Shown one piece after another: positions 35,400-45,445 of a stretch of 64,000 bases of DNA. The first letter of the stretch is position 1, and each line of letters starts with the position of its first letter. Origin of the DNA: Manis javanica (Eukaryota > Chordata > Mammalia > Pholidota > Manidae); contig NC_133161.1 of assembly GCF_040802235.1 (NCBI RefSeq), positions 13,843,001 to 13,907,000 of the forward strand, in the 5' to 3' direction. The position numbers were made by a program, and so were the translations under genes. A model generated the notes under the pieces. The model saw nothing but the letters and a program-made list of their open reading frames with translations. It was not told where the DNA came from and did no database searches.

Positions 35400-35990
35400 G
35401 ACCTTCCCCTCCGCACCGACGAGACCAGTGAATGCAGTCCTCGGGGACGGCGCGCGCCCAGGCGAGTCTGCCGTCCCCCAGGTCCTCGGTTAGGCCCCGG
35501 GCGAGGGCCACAGCCTCCGGCCTAGGCCCCGGTTTGTCGGCTGGACGCAGGTCGCGGCGGGAGGGTGGGCCTCAGAAATGCAGGCGCTAAGGCCCGACTC
35601 TCCCTCCCTCCCAGCGAAGGGACGCGGGAGCACCCGTAACGAGGGCTTCCGTACCCGATGTGCACGGAAAGCCTTCACGAGGTACCGATAGGCCGCGGTG
35701 TCGCGATAGGGTCGGCCAGTGGCCGCGTTCATGCAGCGTAACTCCCGTAGAAGGGCCCGTAACGTGCGCGCCGGGGACCCTAAGGCCGCCATTCTCCGGT
35801 CCTCCGAGCCTGGGGCCTCAAGGTGCCCTACGCCCCGCCAACTCCCTAACCCCCAGCCCCAGACGCCTAACGAAGGGTCGAACCCAGAGGGCCGGCTCCC
35901 CCTATCGATGGCAGAGCACTGGAACTTCTCACTTCCCTTCGCGGCTAACCAGTCAAACGCCGAGCGGGGCCCGTAAGGAGTTAAGAGAAA
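35400..35990. promoter_or_regulatory. FMC1: CpG island over FMC1 exon 1
   Basis: Dense CpG (for example cggcgcgcgcccaggcgag near 35,449) surrounds FMC1 exon 1. The transcription start probably lies at 35,800-36,100, but no TATA box or initiator fixes it. A poly(A)-tailed retrocopy and a tRNA gene lie 500-750 bases further upstream. Confidence 0.85.
35655..35792 (-). CDS. FMC1: FMC1 coding exon 1 (residues 1-46)
   Basis: Read on the minus strand, ATG at plus 35,790-35,792 has A at -3 and G at +4, a strong Kozak context. It encodes 46 residues from MAALGSPARTLRALLRELR to KAFRAHR, ending CGG|GTACGG in phase 0. The LLRELR segment is the LYR-like helix typical of small mitochondrial assembly factors. 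The N-terminus is well conserved apart from substitutions in residues 8-22. The frame stays open for a further 104 codons upstream, to an ATG at 36,104, but that stretch has no recognisable homology and I treat it as 5' UTR or promoter. In human, exon 1 is also used for FMC1-LUC7L2 read-through transcripts. Confidence 0.96.
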
Positions 35991-36301
35991 AGCAAACGAA
36001 AGCCGAGTGTCACTGAATAGCCAGGTCCTCAAAAAACCCAGAGGAGGTCCTTTCCTGACTGCGTTATTTAAGACGCCATTAGCTGACTGACTGCTGAGTC
36101 TCAAGAAAAAGAGCCTGGCGGGAATGTCAATAATGGGACACGTGAAGAAGATAAATTTTTATTTTTAGAGAGGATATAAAAATTCGACGTATTGACTTCC
36201 CATTAGTTTTACGGAACGTACAGCTCAGAGGAAGGAATTGGAGCGTGATTCTCGCAAGGTGAAGCCCAACACTTTGAAAAGCTACACACTTCCGATTTTT
36301 T

Positions 36302-36437
36302 AAAACTAAAACCGTTTCGGGGGCTTTCTTGTCCCCTCCAGGCGTGAGCCAGGAGCTCTGTCCTCTCGCTTTCTCTCTAAATAAAGCCTCTGCTTTGCTC
36401 TCCTAAAAAAAAAAAAAAAAAACTAAAACCGTTTCGG
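36302..36437 (+). mobile_element. Short poly(A)-tailed retrocopy with perfect target-site duplication
   Basis: An 84-bp body (36,321-36,404) ends in AATAAA (36,380-36,385), 19 more bases and an A-run. The 19-bp direct repeat aaaactaaaaccgtttcgg flanks it at 36,302-36,320 and 36,419-36,437. The left edge reads TTTTTT/AAAA, the usual L1 endonuclease target. So it is the 3' end of a polyadenylated RNA, copied by L1. The body resembles the polyadenylation region of a retroviral-type LTR (ctctaaataaagcctctgct), which suggests an LTR-derived transcript or a short lineage retroposon. Perfect duplications imply a recent event. Confidence 0.9.
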
Positions 36438-36457
36438 TATAATTGTTTTAAGACGGC

Positions 36458-36461
36458 AAAA
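36458..36461 (-). terminator. RNA polymerase III terminator of the tRNA gene
   Basis: Four T residues on the minus strand, about 10 bases beyond the tRNA 3' end, form a minimal Pol III stop signal. Confidence 0.8.
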
Positions 36462-36471
36462 GGGTAATTAT

Positions 36472-36544
36472 CACCCCAGATGGGACTCGAACCCACAATC
36501 CCTGGCTTAGGAGGCCAATGCCTTATCCATTAGGCCACTGGGGC
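36472..36544 (-). tRNA. tRNA-Arg (anticodon CCT)
   Basis: The minus strand folds as a standard 73-nt cloverleaf: acceptor GCCCCAG/CTGGGGT with G discriminator, D-arm with intact A box (TGGCCTAATGG), anticodon loop CTCCTAA with CCT at plus 36,509-36,511, and T-arm with intact B box (GGTTCGAGTCC). No intron. It decodes AGG. Compared with the common mammalian form, the top pair of the anticodon stem is T-G rather than C-G. A T4 terminator follows. It is a single-copy gene 680 bp upstream of the FMC1 start codon and transcribed in the same direction. It looks functional. Confidence 0.97.
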
Positions 36545-36579
36545 TCCTGAGAACGACGCCCTCAAACAACATATTCAAT

Positions 36580-37060
36580 GTTAAACCCTTCGGTACGTCA
36601 TCATTTCTTAACTCTTGCCTTGCAAACTACATGAATATCAATATGTGAAACACGGCGTGCTGGGAACTGTAGTTCAGAAGACAAAAGTCCGCGTTACAGT
36701 TGCCAAGGCTCTACCCTCGAAACAGCACCGAAGAGCCGGTCGGAGAACGGGCGCGCGCACGACTTTGCGTACGCATTTGCCTGCGCCGTAGCCTCTGCGC
36801 CTGTGCAAAAGCGGGCACGCTACGTCACGGATCCGGCCTCCCTGGGTACACAGTCCGAATCGGAGAGACGACCTCTCACCTGCCGCTCCATCCGGTTCTT
36901 ACCGGAAACTGCCAGCCCCTTCCGGTGTTGCGGTTTTCCGGACTTCGCTTCGCTCCAGCCTACCCTTAGGTGGCGTTTGCCCCGGTCATTTTCTGTTTCC
37001 GGTTTAAGCCCTGAGGCCATTTCCGTAGAGCCGGTGGCGAATTAGCAACGTCTATCTTCC
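36580..37060. promoter_or_regulatory. CpG-rich promoter-like block without an assigned gene
   Basis: About 480 bases with dense CpG and a cluster of core-promoter motifs: a ZNF143/Staf-type site (36,658-36,673; minus strand ACTACAGTTCCCAGCA), NRF1-like GCGC repeats (36,748-36,806), a CRE (TACGTCAC, 36,821-36,828) and four ETS cores (CCGGAA/TTCCGG at 36,902, 36,920, 36,936, 36,997). It could be an upstream FMC1 promoter, a promoter for a plus-strand non-coding RNA or open chromatin tied to the tRNA gene. No open reading frame here resembles a protein I know. Confidence 0.75.
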
Positions 37061-37224
37061 GAGTTGGGTCAGTGATACAGATGGAACATCAGGGAGTTGA
37101 TACTTAATTCATTAGGAATTAGCTAATTAGAAATAATTAAGAGTTCATTTTCTGGTTCAGTTCCTAATTGCATAAGAAGGCACTAATGTTTCTGAGTCTC
37201 AGCGACCTTACCCCTTGTTTAAAT

Positions 37225-37400
37225 ATCGCAATGGCTCCCCATTGGCCCTGAGATAAAGTTCAGGGTACTGGGCCCTGCCTAAACTGATCATTGTATGTCT
37301 TAATCTTCATCTCTCACACTTCCTTTCCTCTCACCTTCTGTTCCAGGTATCCGAACCTCTCATTGTTTTCCTCACGCCTTGTGTGTTATAAACTAGATTA
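37225..37400 (+). repeat. L2 fragment
   Basis: Sense L2 pattern 'atggctccccattggccctg', 'agataaagttcagggtact', 'gggccctgcctaaactgatc'. Old. Confidence 0.7.
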
Positions 37401-37453
37401 CTTATGTCGCAGTTCCATCATCCTCCAGATGAGTCAAGATGCAGCTGTCCTCT

Positions 37454-37949
37454 TGTTGGGCAGCTGCGTCTGGGGAGGACTCTCCCTGTGCACTGGGTGA
37501 AACCTCAACCCCGGCATGAGAGGGTTCTTAACTGAGAAAGAATTCTTGACTAAGTTGGGCCAGTGTGGGTAAGGAAAGAATTCATTAAAGCAAGAGTAGA
37601 AGCAAAATATCGCAGAGAACAAGGAAGAAAAGGGAGGAAAGAGAAATTCCTTGAATTTGTGCTGGGCATAGGGCGAATCCCTTGCCAATTCCTGAAGCTA
37701 GGGTCACCTGTTGTCCAGTGTTCACTTGGATCTGCATAGCATGGGAACTAAGCCCCCACCACCCCAGGATTTGGGGGAGCTGTGGAGCACAGGATGAGTG
37801 AGATTTTGTTAACTTCCCAAAGCAAAGAAAGATTTTCAGGCTGGCTGCTTAAGAGCATGATCATATAGCTGTAATCACCAAGGGGACGTGGAGTTGCAAG
37901 CCCAAATCACATATCTTAATAGCCTTCCCTACTTGTTTGAAGTAGAACA
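37454..37949 (-). mobile_element. Probable solo LTR of a class I endogenous retrovirus
   Basis: On the minus strand the block starts TGTTCTAC and ends CAACA, giving TGTT...AACA ends over 496 bp. Its 3' part (37,470-37,570) resembles the R-U5 region of gammaretrovirus-like LTRs: 'tttaatgaattctttcctta' then 'aagaaccctctcatgcc'. The polyadenylation motif is degenerate (AATGAA). No viral coding sequence is attached. A clear 4-6 bp target duplication could not be fixed, so the ends are provisional. Confidence 0.5.
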
Positions 37950-38069
37950 GAGAGAATGAAGACTTGTGCATAAGTCTAGAAAACTGAATGAAATAGTGAA
38001 GTAATAAAGACACTTACCACTGGGAAAAGGGATCTTTTATTAACCTCCCAAGAGGCTTGGAAGAGCACA

Positions 38070-38250
38070 GAGATAAAACGCATTATGTTGAGCCGCAAGA
38101 AGTCTAAGTCACTATAGCATCTTACTAAGCTGATAGATAGTGACTACAATGGGGGGTACTTGATAATATAGGTGAATGTTGAAATCACAATGTTGTCCAT
38201 GTGAAACCTTCGTAAGATTGTATATGAATGATACTTTAATTTTTAAAAAG
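38070..38250 (+). mobile_element. Young-lineage L1 3' end
   Basis: This is the sense form of the same 3' UTR seen antisense at 2,677 and 62,556: 'tactaagctgatagatagtg', 'ttgataatataggtgaatg', 'caatgttgtccatgtgaaac', 'agattgtatatgaatgatac'. It is severely 5'-truncated to about 180 bp. Confidence 0.8.
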
Positions 38251-39200
38251 TCTTTAAATCAGAGTATCCTCTCGAAAGGGGAGTGAAGACAGCCTCAGAG
38301 AGGAGGTGCACTCTAAGTCTTAGGATTGGTGTCTTTTAAGGCTTTCAAGAATGAGGCACAGGTCCAGGGGGCATAGGCTTTGGCATGTGGTCTCAGGTTT
38401 ATCTCTAGTGAGAGGCATTATGTCATTGTGCATAGTCCTCTAGATATTCTGTAAGGTAAACTTAGCACAAGGAATTTATTGATCCTCTTCTCCAATATGG
38501 TAGTCACCCTCAGAGTGGGAACGTAACATTCAGGACTGCCGGCCCTGCCTTGAGATAGGGTCAGTTGTTGGCTGATTACCATAAGCGATGTTGGGAATCT
38601 TGCCTCCTCTCTGTTTTTTGTTGTTGTTTAAATGGAATTAGCCTTAAGATGGAGTCCCTCATATTCTTACTATACTATTTATATCTTGGCATTTTTCTTC
38701 ATAGACCAGAAAAATTAATCAATGTTTCTTCGCCCATGTGCCAGCAACTCACGACTTCCCACACTAACAGGTCTTTCCTCCTGGGTCTGTCAGAGTCCCC
38801 CAGCTCTAGCTGTGGCCAACTCTGATGTAATATTTCTGCCCATCTAACTCCAAAGCTTGTTTTTAAAAATGGTGTTTTAAGTTTCATAGTGGAAAGGGTC
38901 TTTTATTAAAAAGATGCTGGGTAATTCTCAGAATTTCCTGGTAGGGCTGGAGACCAGGTTTGGAAGCCAAGAACCTCATTCCCGAATCCTGCCCCAGATC
39001 TGATCCAGTGAAACCAGCGCTGTTGCTTACAGCTCACAGTGCGGACACAGTGACACTGGACAGGGACTGGACACTGGCATCAAAGCTGTTGCTCCAAGGC
39101 AATGGCTGTAGCTGGCTTCTCTGTTTCCACTTGTGCTAGAATGGATTAAGTCATTACCTGAGAGTCACGTTCTGCGGTGAATACTTAACTTAGCATGGCC
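38250..39200. other. Unassigned, possibly LTR/ERV-derived sequence
   Basis: The composition (purine-rich blocks, 'gagaggaggtgcactctaa', 'tcttttattaaaaagatgct') suggests decayed LTR material, but I could not find paired ends or coding remnants. No gene is supported. Confidence 0.25.
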
Positions 39201-39249
39201 TGGATCATGTTCCCATGTCTTGGTCAAGCAAGGCTGGGAAAACAAATAT

Positions 39250-39540
39250 TTTATCATTCAATGAATTTTTATTGAGCATCTGCTGTGAGGCATTCTTTGA
39301 GATGCTAGAGAAACAAAGCAAGCAGAACGGGGTAAAGGCTTCCATACTCAGGAAGCTTCATTTTAGGAAGGGGAAGACAAGTAAAACAAAATTTGTCAAA
39401 TAATGCTATGGAGAAAAATGAAGCTGTGGGCACAAGGTTGGGATTGGATTGCTTCTTACCATGTTCCGGGAGATCCTTATTGATGGGGTGACATTTCAGC
39501 AGAGCCCCAAATGATGTGAGGGAGCTGGCATCTTCAGCTT
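39250..39540 (-). repeat. L2-like antisense fragment
   Basis: Pattern 'cattcaatgaatttttattg', 'agcatctgctgtgaggcatt', 'gcttccatactcaggaagc', as in antisense L2 tails followed by ancient repeat sequence. Confidence 0.55.
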
Positions 39541-41688
39541 ATATGTGTGCACATGTTGGGGGGCAATGTCCTTGCTTTTAAGTAAAGAGATTCTACCTCC
39601 ATTCCCCAACTATTGTGTGGCCACCACTGTACTGTCCTTCAAGCTCTGTGAGGGTAGAGAAGTTCTGAGACAAGTTTCTTATGCCCAGTTAGACTGTGGG
39701 AACAGAACCCCAAGAGTCCAGTCTTAACTGCAGCTACAGCAGGGACTGACTACCTGGCCATGCACATGGGAATATGGGGGAAATTTGGGTGGGGAAGAAC
39801 CAGGACTAATGAGAGGATATATATGTATAGGCACTCCCACCAACTGTGATACCATAGATCTGTGTCCTAACACAATGATTATAGCTTTCTGTGGTTGTAT
39901 ATCTGTAGCAATAAAAATCTTGTGCCTCTGCATAAGTCTATATTTATTTTAAAATTAACTTTAAATATGTAGCATAGGACTACTGAATCAATGTATATAC
40001 ATTTAAAACATGCACAAAGTAGAAATAAAAAGGATGTAAAAAAATGAAGTAAATGATATTTCTAAAATATTTTTATTTGTTAACAGTAAAAAAAAGTCCT
40101 AATTTCTCTCTGTAAAGAAAGTTTATTATTTATTTAATTGAAAACAATGTAATTCAGCATGTTTCATTATTTTTGAAATCTTGGCTTAACACATTAGGCA
40201 ACGAAAACCACGTAGTGATAAACATTTCTAAATATCCATTTTCAAATTTATCTCTTCATAGCATGAGTTTCTTTTAAAAAGGCAGTTAATGTCACCTATA
40301 CTTGTAAAAAATAACTTTTAACTTAAAGGGACCCATAAAGTATGTTCATTTCTTTCAAAATATCAACTAGGCAGCTGTATCCAGGGATCTCAGAAAAAAG
40401 AGAAACCACTGTAGGCCTTTTAAGCAGAAAGGAACTGAGTGCAGGGCATCGAGATGGTTTGGCACTATTAGAAGGACAGCAGGAGTTAGGGGAAGTTGCA
40501 ACTACTAACAAACAGTTCAGAGTATTAGGTTGCAGCTGTCACCCAGGTCAGAAAAATGAAGGGAACCCCCCCCCAATTGCTGATAGAGTTGCCCCCAAGT
40601 ACTGAGATAGAGGCTGAAGGCAGGCTACGGCAGAACTTTACCATGACCTACCCATTTTGCTAGGTGCTGTCACAGAAATAAAGAATACCACTTTTTCCTC
40701 CCACCTACAGAATCTCACATGAATACACTGGCAGAAATCACATCCAGAACCTTGAAGGCAAAGGAGTTTGGGAAATGTCATATCCATAATTCTAGTCCCC
40801 TATAATAGAGAGCATAGAAGGATGTGGGAATGAATGCTCACTGCCATCGAACAGAATATAGACCACATAGCAATGTATTTCTCATAGCCTCATCTCATAG
40901 TCATCACAGAAAAGGAAAGCAAATGAGAAACACTTGCCTCTTTTGTAAAAGAAAAATAAGTAATTAATATTTAAATCTGACAACTTCCATAAATATTTTT
41001 AAGCAAGATAATCACTTGATGTCTATGTAGTTTACGGAATCTTCATGGCTACTTCACATAACATAATAGCTTCTGCTGTTTAAAGTTCTTGCTTTACATC
41101 AAATTACCCTTACAGGTAATGTTCGGTGGCATATAAACTGCAGTACATTATAATCTTCATAAGTAAATGTGATGATGAAGATGCTGAGAGCAGTTTTTTT
41201 CCTCTCACCTGCTGCTTTCAAACCTCCTGACCACCTTCTGCATCAAGAAATCAGGATGGTTCACACAGCTCTTCGAGGAAATAACCGGACAGTTAGCCCT
41301 TCTTCTTTGGTTTTAAAAAAGTCCAGTCTGTATAACATTAAAACTCCAAACTTCATCCAATAGAACTTCTCCCTGATGTTAGCTGAGGCTGCAAAATGGG
41401 CGGTGAGGGCAGGAGGGCACAACCAACCTCTATCCACCCGATCTGCTCTTCTCCGGCGCAACCTCTTCCTGGAACAAGCTAGACTTGGAAGGTGTGAATA
41501 GAAAGCATCTTTGTTTTCCCATGAAAGCCCCTACAAACCGGCTGTAATGAGCTGTTCCTCTGTATGCCTTTATGAAATTTATAGCTTTTCCAGTCCCTTT
41601 TAGGTAACAAACACATTGAAGAGTAATCATTGCCATTATTTTTTAAAGTCTCCTTTTCTAGGCATTAACAAGGTTCATCCAGTGATTC

Positions 41689-41731
41689 ATCTTGGTTCAT
41701 CCAAGATGAACCTCATCCAAGGTTCATCTTG
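41689..41731. repeat. Hairpin-forming inverted and direct repeats
   Basis: A perfect 12-bp inverted repeat (caagatgaacct at 41,702-41,713 and aggttcatcttg at 41,720-41,731) has a 6-base loop. A competing stem (catcttgg/ccaagatg) overlaps it on the left, and the unit ggttcatc recurs. It is non-coding and unassigned. Confidence 0.9.
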
Positions 41732-42899
41732 TTTATCAAAACTTCAAACATCCATTCATTGAAAACTTCTTCCATCCTCCAGCCTGGAAATCTGGGAGAA
41801 TGGGGCTCATGGTCATTGTCATTTCTCCTCTCACACTGCCTCCTCCCCATGTGCTGTTCAGGGCCTGCCTTCCTGTTCAGCCAGGTAAGGAAGAACAGGT
41901 AAGGTCTTACTTGATTGGAAGAACTGGTGTTTCTGCTGCCTGAGGCTGCCTTCCTCACAGCTGGTCCCAAGGGACCTGAATGGTTTCTCGGTCACTGGGC
42001 ATCTCTGGCCTGTACGTTCTCTTGTAGGCCACCCGTCTCTAGGTACTTAGGATTCCTGCCCAAGCCCCTTAGTTTCCAGCAGCCTCCCCTCCACGGAGGT
42101 CATCTCATCCCTCCAGGTTATTCCCTTTCGCTGAATTCCTTCTTAAAAAGAGCGAATCTGGCTCTTTCTTGCAAACCATATCAGACCCACAGGAACTCAG
42201 GGACTTTGGGGGTGGAAGCCTTTCTGAAGGCACCTGTCTCTCCTCGTCTGTCTGCTCAAGGAGCCAGCCACCTACAATTTGTGTGTATACCTTTAGTAGT
42301 GAGTCAGACGCCAGTCCCTGTATCCCTCAAATCCACAGGGTGTGTCGAGTTCTCCAAATGGTCCTCTCCGAGTGTCCCCTCCTTTGGCAGGAGGTGACGA
42401 GGAAGCACTCCCTGCCCCCTCCTGCTTGGGGAGAAGGGAAATGTCCAGCATACTGACAACTATTCCAAAGAAATCCTCTCACATTTTCTCCTTGGGACCT
42501 GGAGGTGGATGCCAACTAATCCTCCTCAGTCCTGACAGTGCTTCCAGTTTCAGTTTCAGTCTCTTAGCTCGGGTGTGAAGGTGATTCAGATCCTCCTCCC
42601 TTTAGAATGTGGGCGGCCTCAGCACCTACTGTTTTGTTTTCAGCCTTTGGGGCGTCTGGTGAAACTGACACAGAGAGAGTCCCGTTTTAGTGCAGGAAGT
42701 TACCACTGTCAGCCCCTCCTCAGGGAACGCCTGTTTTTCCACCAAGACATCAGATACACTGTCGGCGACTTATGACCTGGACTGTGAATGTAGTTAATAT
42801 TGAACTATTAAATATTTACATACTTTATGTTAAATATTAGTATTTACCTTTATATAGACATAGAACTTTTTATACAAAATATATATATAGGATTTTGTT

Positions 42900-45445
42900 T
42901 TTGACATTATGGAAGATTAGCTGTGCAAAGAAATCACTCTAAAAGTTAAGCACCTTAAAATGCTGGGTGAAATTTTAACAAACACAAAAAATACTTTTTC
43001 AAAGCATGATTGAACTGACAATAAAGTAAAGGGGGTCAGAATAATTAGAGGTTAAAAAGCAAGAAAAGAACTTGGGTGCCAAAGCAGCATTTGCCCTGAG
43101 GCTCTCCACTGATCCAGGTAGCTGGGACTCTGTACTGTCTTAGGCAGTCAAAGGAAAGGAAGCCTCAGAACAGCATGGTAGGAGGTCAGACCATAGCTCT
43201 TGCAAAATGATGGACCCGCCAGCGATTGACCTCATTGCTGGGAATGAAAAAAAATATTCCTGTCCTCACCAAGAAAAGACTTTTCTGTTTCAACTTCAGT
43301 TCGCGGTGGGGAACTTTCTACAAGAGTTCCAAATCACCAGCAATAACCACTCATATGCATTTGTGGTTGAAATTTGTCCTACTTCTGTGACCCCCAAATC
43401 CTTTAGCCAAACATTTAGTTCCTAGAAGCAAACTCAAATACTCTTTAAAGGAGCATATTTTAAATCCAGGCCTCAAAGAATGCCTATTGTTAAAGTTCTA
43501 AAGTGCAGGGGTATGTGATTTTTAAAAAATCACTAAAACACACAGAAATAAGCCACTGTGAGCAAATTAGTAGAAAACAATAACCTGCCTAACAGTCGGA
43601 CCCACAATTAAGTCAAAGGTGTGACTCTAGGGTCTGGGACTTTGCTCTGGGAAATGCCCTCTGATGCTCCCAACCCACTTCTTAAAGCATATGCTAGGGC
43701 ACCCTACCAGGGGCCTCCAAATCAGTGTATATCACCAACTAAAAAGCTGATAAATGCTGAAGAAAACAAGCTTACAGGTGAAAAATAATCAGATATTTGA
43801 GGAGTACAATCACAACAGAAGAGACAATAAATGGAACAAACTGTACTAGACAAACCAGAATGGAACAGGGCAGATCAAGAAATTAAAAGAAGCATAATAA
43901 AGATCTACACAGAGATATAAGGATAATATTAAGGAACAGTCAGCTATGCAGAACCAAATGGAAACACTGGGTATGAAATACGTAATAACTGAACAAACCC
44001 AAGAGACTGGATAAAAACAAGAATGGCTACATAGCTGAAAAATGAATAATGATCTACAATAGCTCGAGGAATTTTCACAGAAGGTACTAGAAAGAGAAAA
44101 TATGAAATAACATTTAGAAGACAATGTCAATATCTGTACAATATAAGTTACAGGAAGAGAGAAAGTGGATTTAGGAAATAGACTATTTAACAAAATCATA
44201 ACTTTCAAAAATTAAAAGATCCCAATTCAAAGGTCTCATGGAGCATCAAACAAAAAATTAGGAAAAAAACAAAGCTTTGACACATTATAGTGAAATTTAA
44301 TAACATTAAAGACACAAAAATTCTATAAGCTTCTAGAGATAGTCCACAAAAGAATAAATTAGATTGATATTATCTTAACAGAGACACTGGAGACAAAAAA
44401 GCAACAAAGTTATATTTTCTAAGAGATGAAGGAAAATAACTTAGAATATTTTATCTAGCTAAACTAGTATTTAAATGTGAGGATGTAAAGATGAAACGTT
44501 CAGACATATGAGGCCTTAGAAAGTTTACAGCAGTCTCTGAAAAATGTGGAAGAAGTACTTTTATACTTAATATACTAATATAAGTTGTTATTCTTACTAT
44601 TCTAAATACTTAATAAACACATGAAAGATACTCAATACCACTAGTCATTAAAGCAATGCAAATCAAAAGGACAAAATATTACATTATACCTACTAGGATA
44701 GCTATAATTTTAAAAAATGGAAAATAACAATGCTGGCAAGAATGTGGAGAAATCTAAGCCCATATACATGCCTGGTGGGAATGTAAAATGACAGCTAGTG
44801 CAGGAAACAATTTGGTGGTGCCTCAAAAAATTGAACAGATTTACCACATGACCCAGCAATTCCATTCCATACATCTACACAAAAAACGTGTACAGTAGTC
44901 CTATAATTTCACTTTCCATGGTTTTAGTTACCCAGGATCAACTGTAAGCAGATGATCCTCCTTCTGACATATTGTCAGGTCAGTAATAGCCAAATGCTAT
45001 GTCACAGTGCCGACTCATTTCCCTCACTTCTCATCCGTAAGCATTTTCTCATCTCACATCATCACAAGAAGAGTGAGACAGAACATTTAAGATATTTTGA
45101 CAGAGATTACATCCACACAACTTTTATTACAGTATGTTATTTTAATTGTTCTATTTTATTATTAGATCTTGTTAACCTCTTATTGTCAAATTTATAAATT
45201 AAACTTCATCATAGGTGTGTATATATATGAAAAAATATAGCATATAGAGAGTTCAGTACTATTCAGGGTTTCAGGCATCTATGGGGGTCTTGGAACATAT
45301 CCCCTGCAGATAATTGGGAACTACTGTACACAAATGTTCATAGCAGCATTATTGCTAACATCCAAAAAATGGAAATAGTCTCTAAGTGTCTGTCAACTAA
45401 TGAATGGGTAAACAAAAATGTGATATATTCATGACAATGGAATAT
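42900..45445 (+). mobile_element. Old L1 (L1M-type) copy A, interrupted by MER2
   Basis: Patterns of L1 5' UTR/ORF1-like sequence run from about 42.9 to 44.5 kb. Late ORF2 follows at 44,640-44,890 ('gcaatgcaaatcaaaaggac', 'ctggcaagaatgtggagaaa', 'tgacccagcaattccattcc') and resumes after the MER2 at 45,329 ('gttcatagcagcattattgc', 'atgacaatggaatattattc'). Most of ORF2 is deleted and no open frame remains. The 5' part is less certain. Confidence 0.7.
44893..45326 (+). mobile_element. MER2 (Tigger-related DNA transposon)
   Basis: The element starts cagtagtcc and ends ggaactactg, inverted ends flanked by TA at 44,891-44,892 and 45,327-45,328. Internal MER2 signatures are 'tcatctcacatcatcacaag', 'caacttttattacagtatg', and 'gtttcaggcatctatggggg'. 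It is nested in L1 copy A, so it is younger than that copy. Confidence 0.92.

Larger units (their letters stand above)
32868..35654 (-). other. FMC1: FMC1 intron 1
   Basis: The donor GTACGG (plus 35,649-35,654) and the acceptor ctctag bound a 2,787-base intron. It holds a MIR (33,130-33,245) and an L2 end (34,430-34,765). 33,250-34,420 and 34,770-35,390 contain nothing I recognise. The last 250 bases before exon 1 on the plus strand are CpG-rich and part of the promoter island. Confidence 0.93.

Noticed and set aside
43846-44208. 120-codon minus-strand open frame
   Set aside because: It is antisense to A-rich old L1 sequence, which yields long Phe/Ser/Leu-rich frames by composition.
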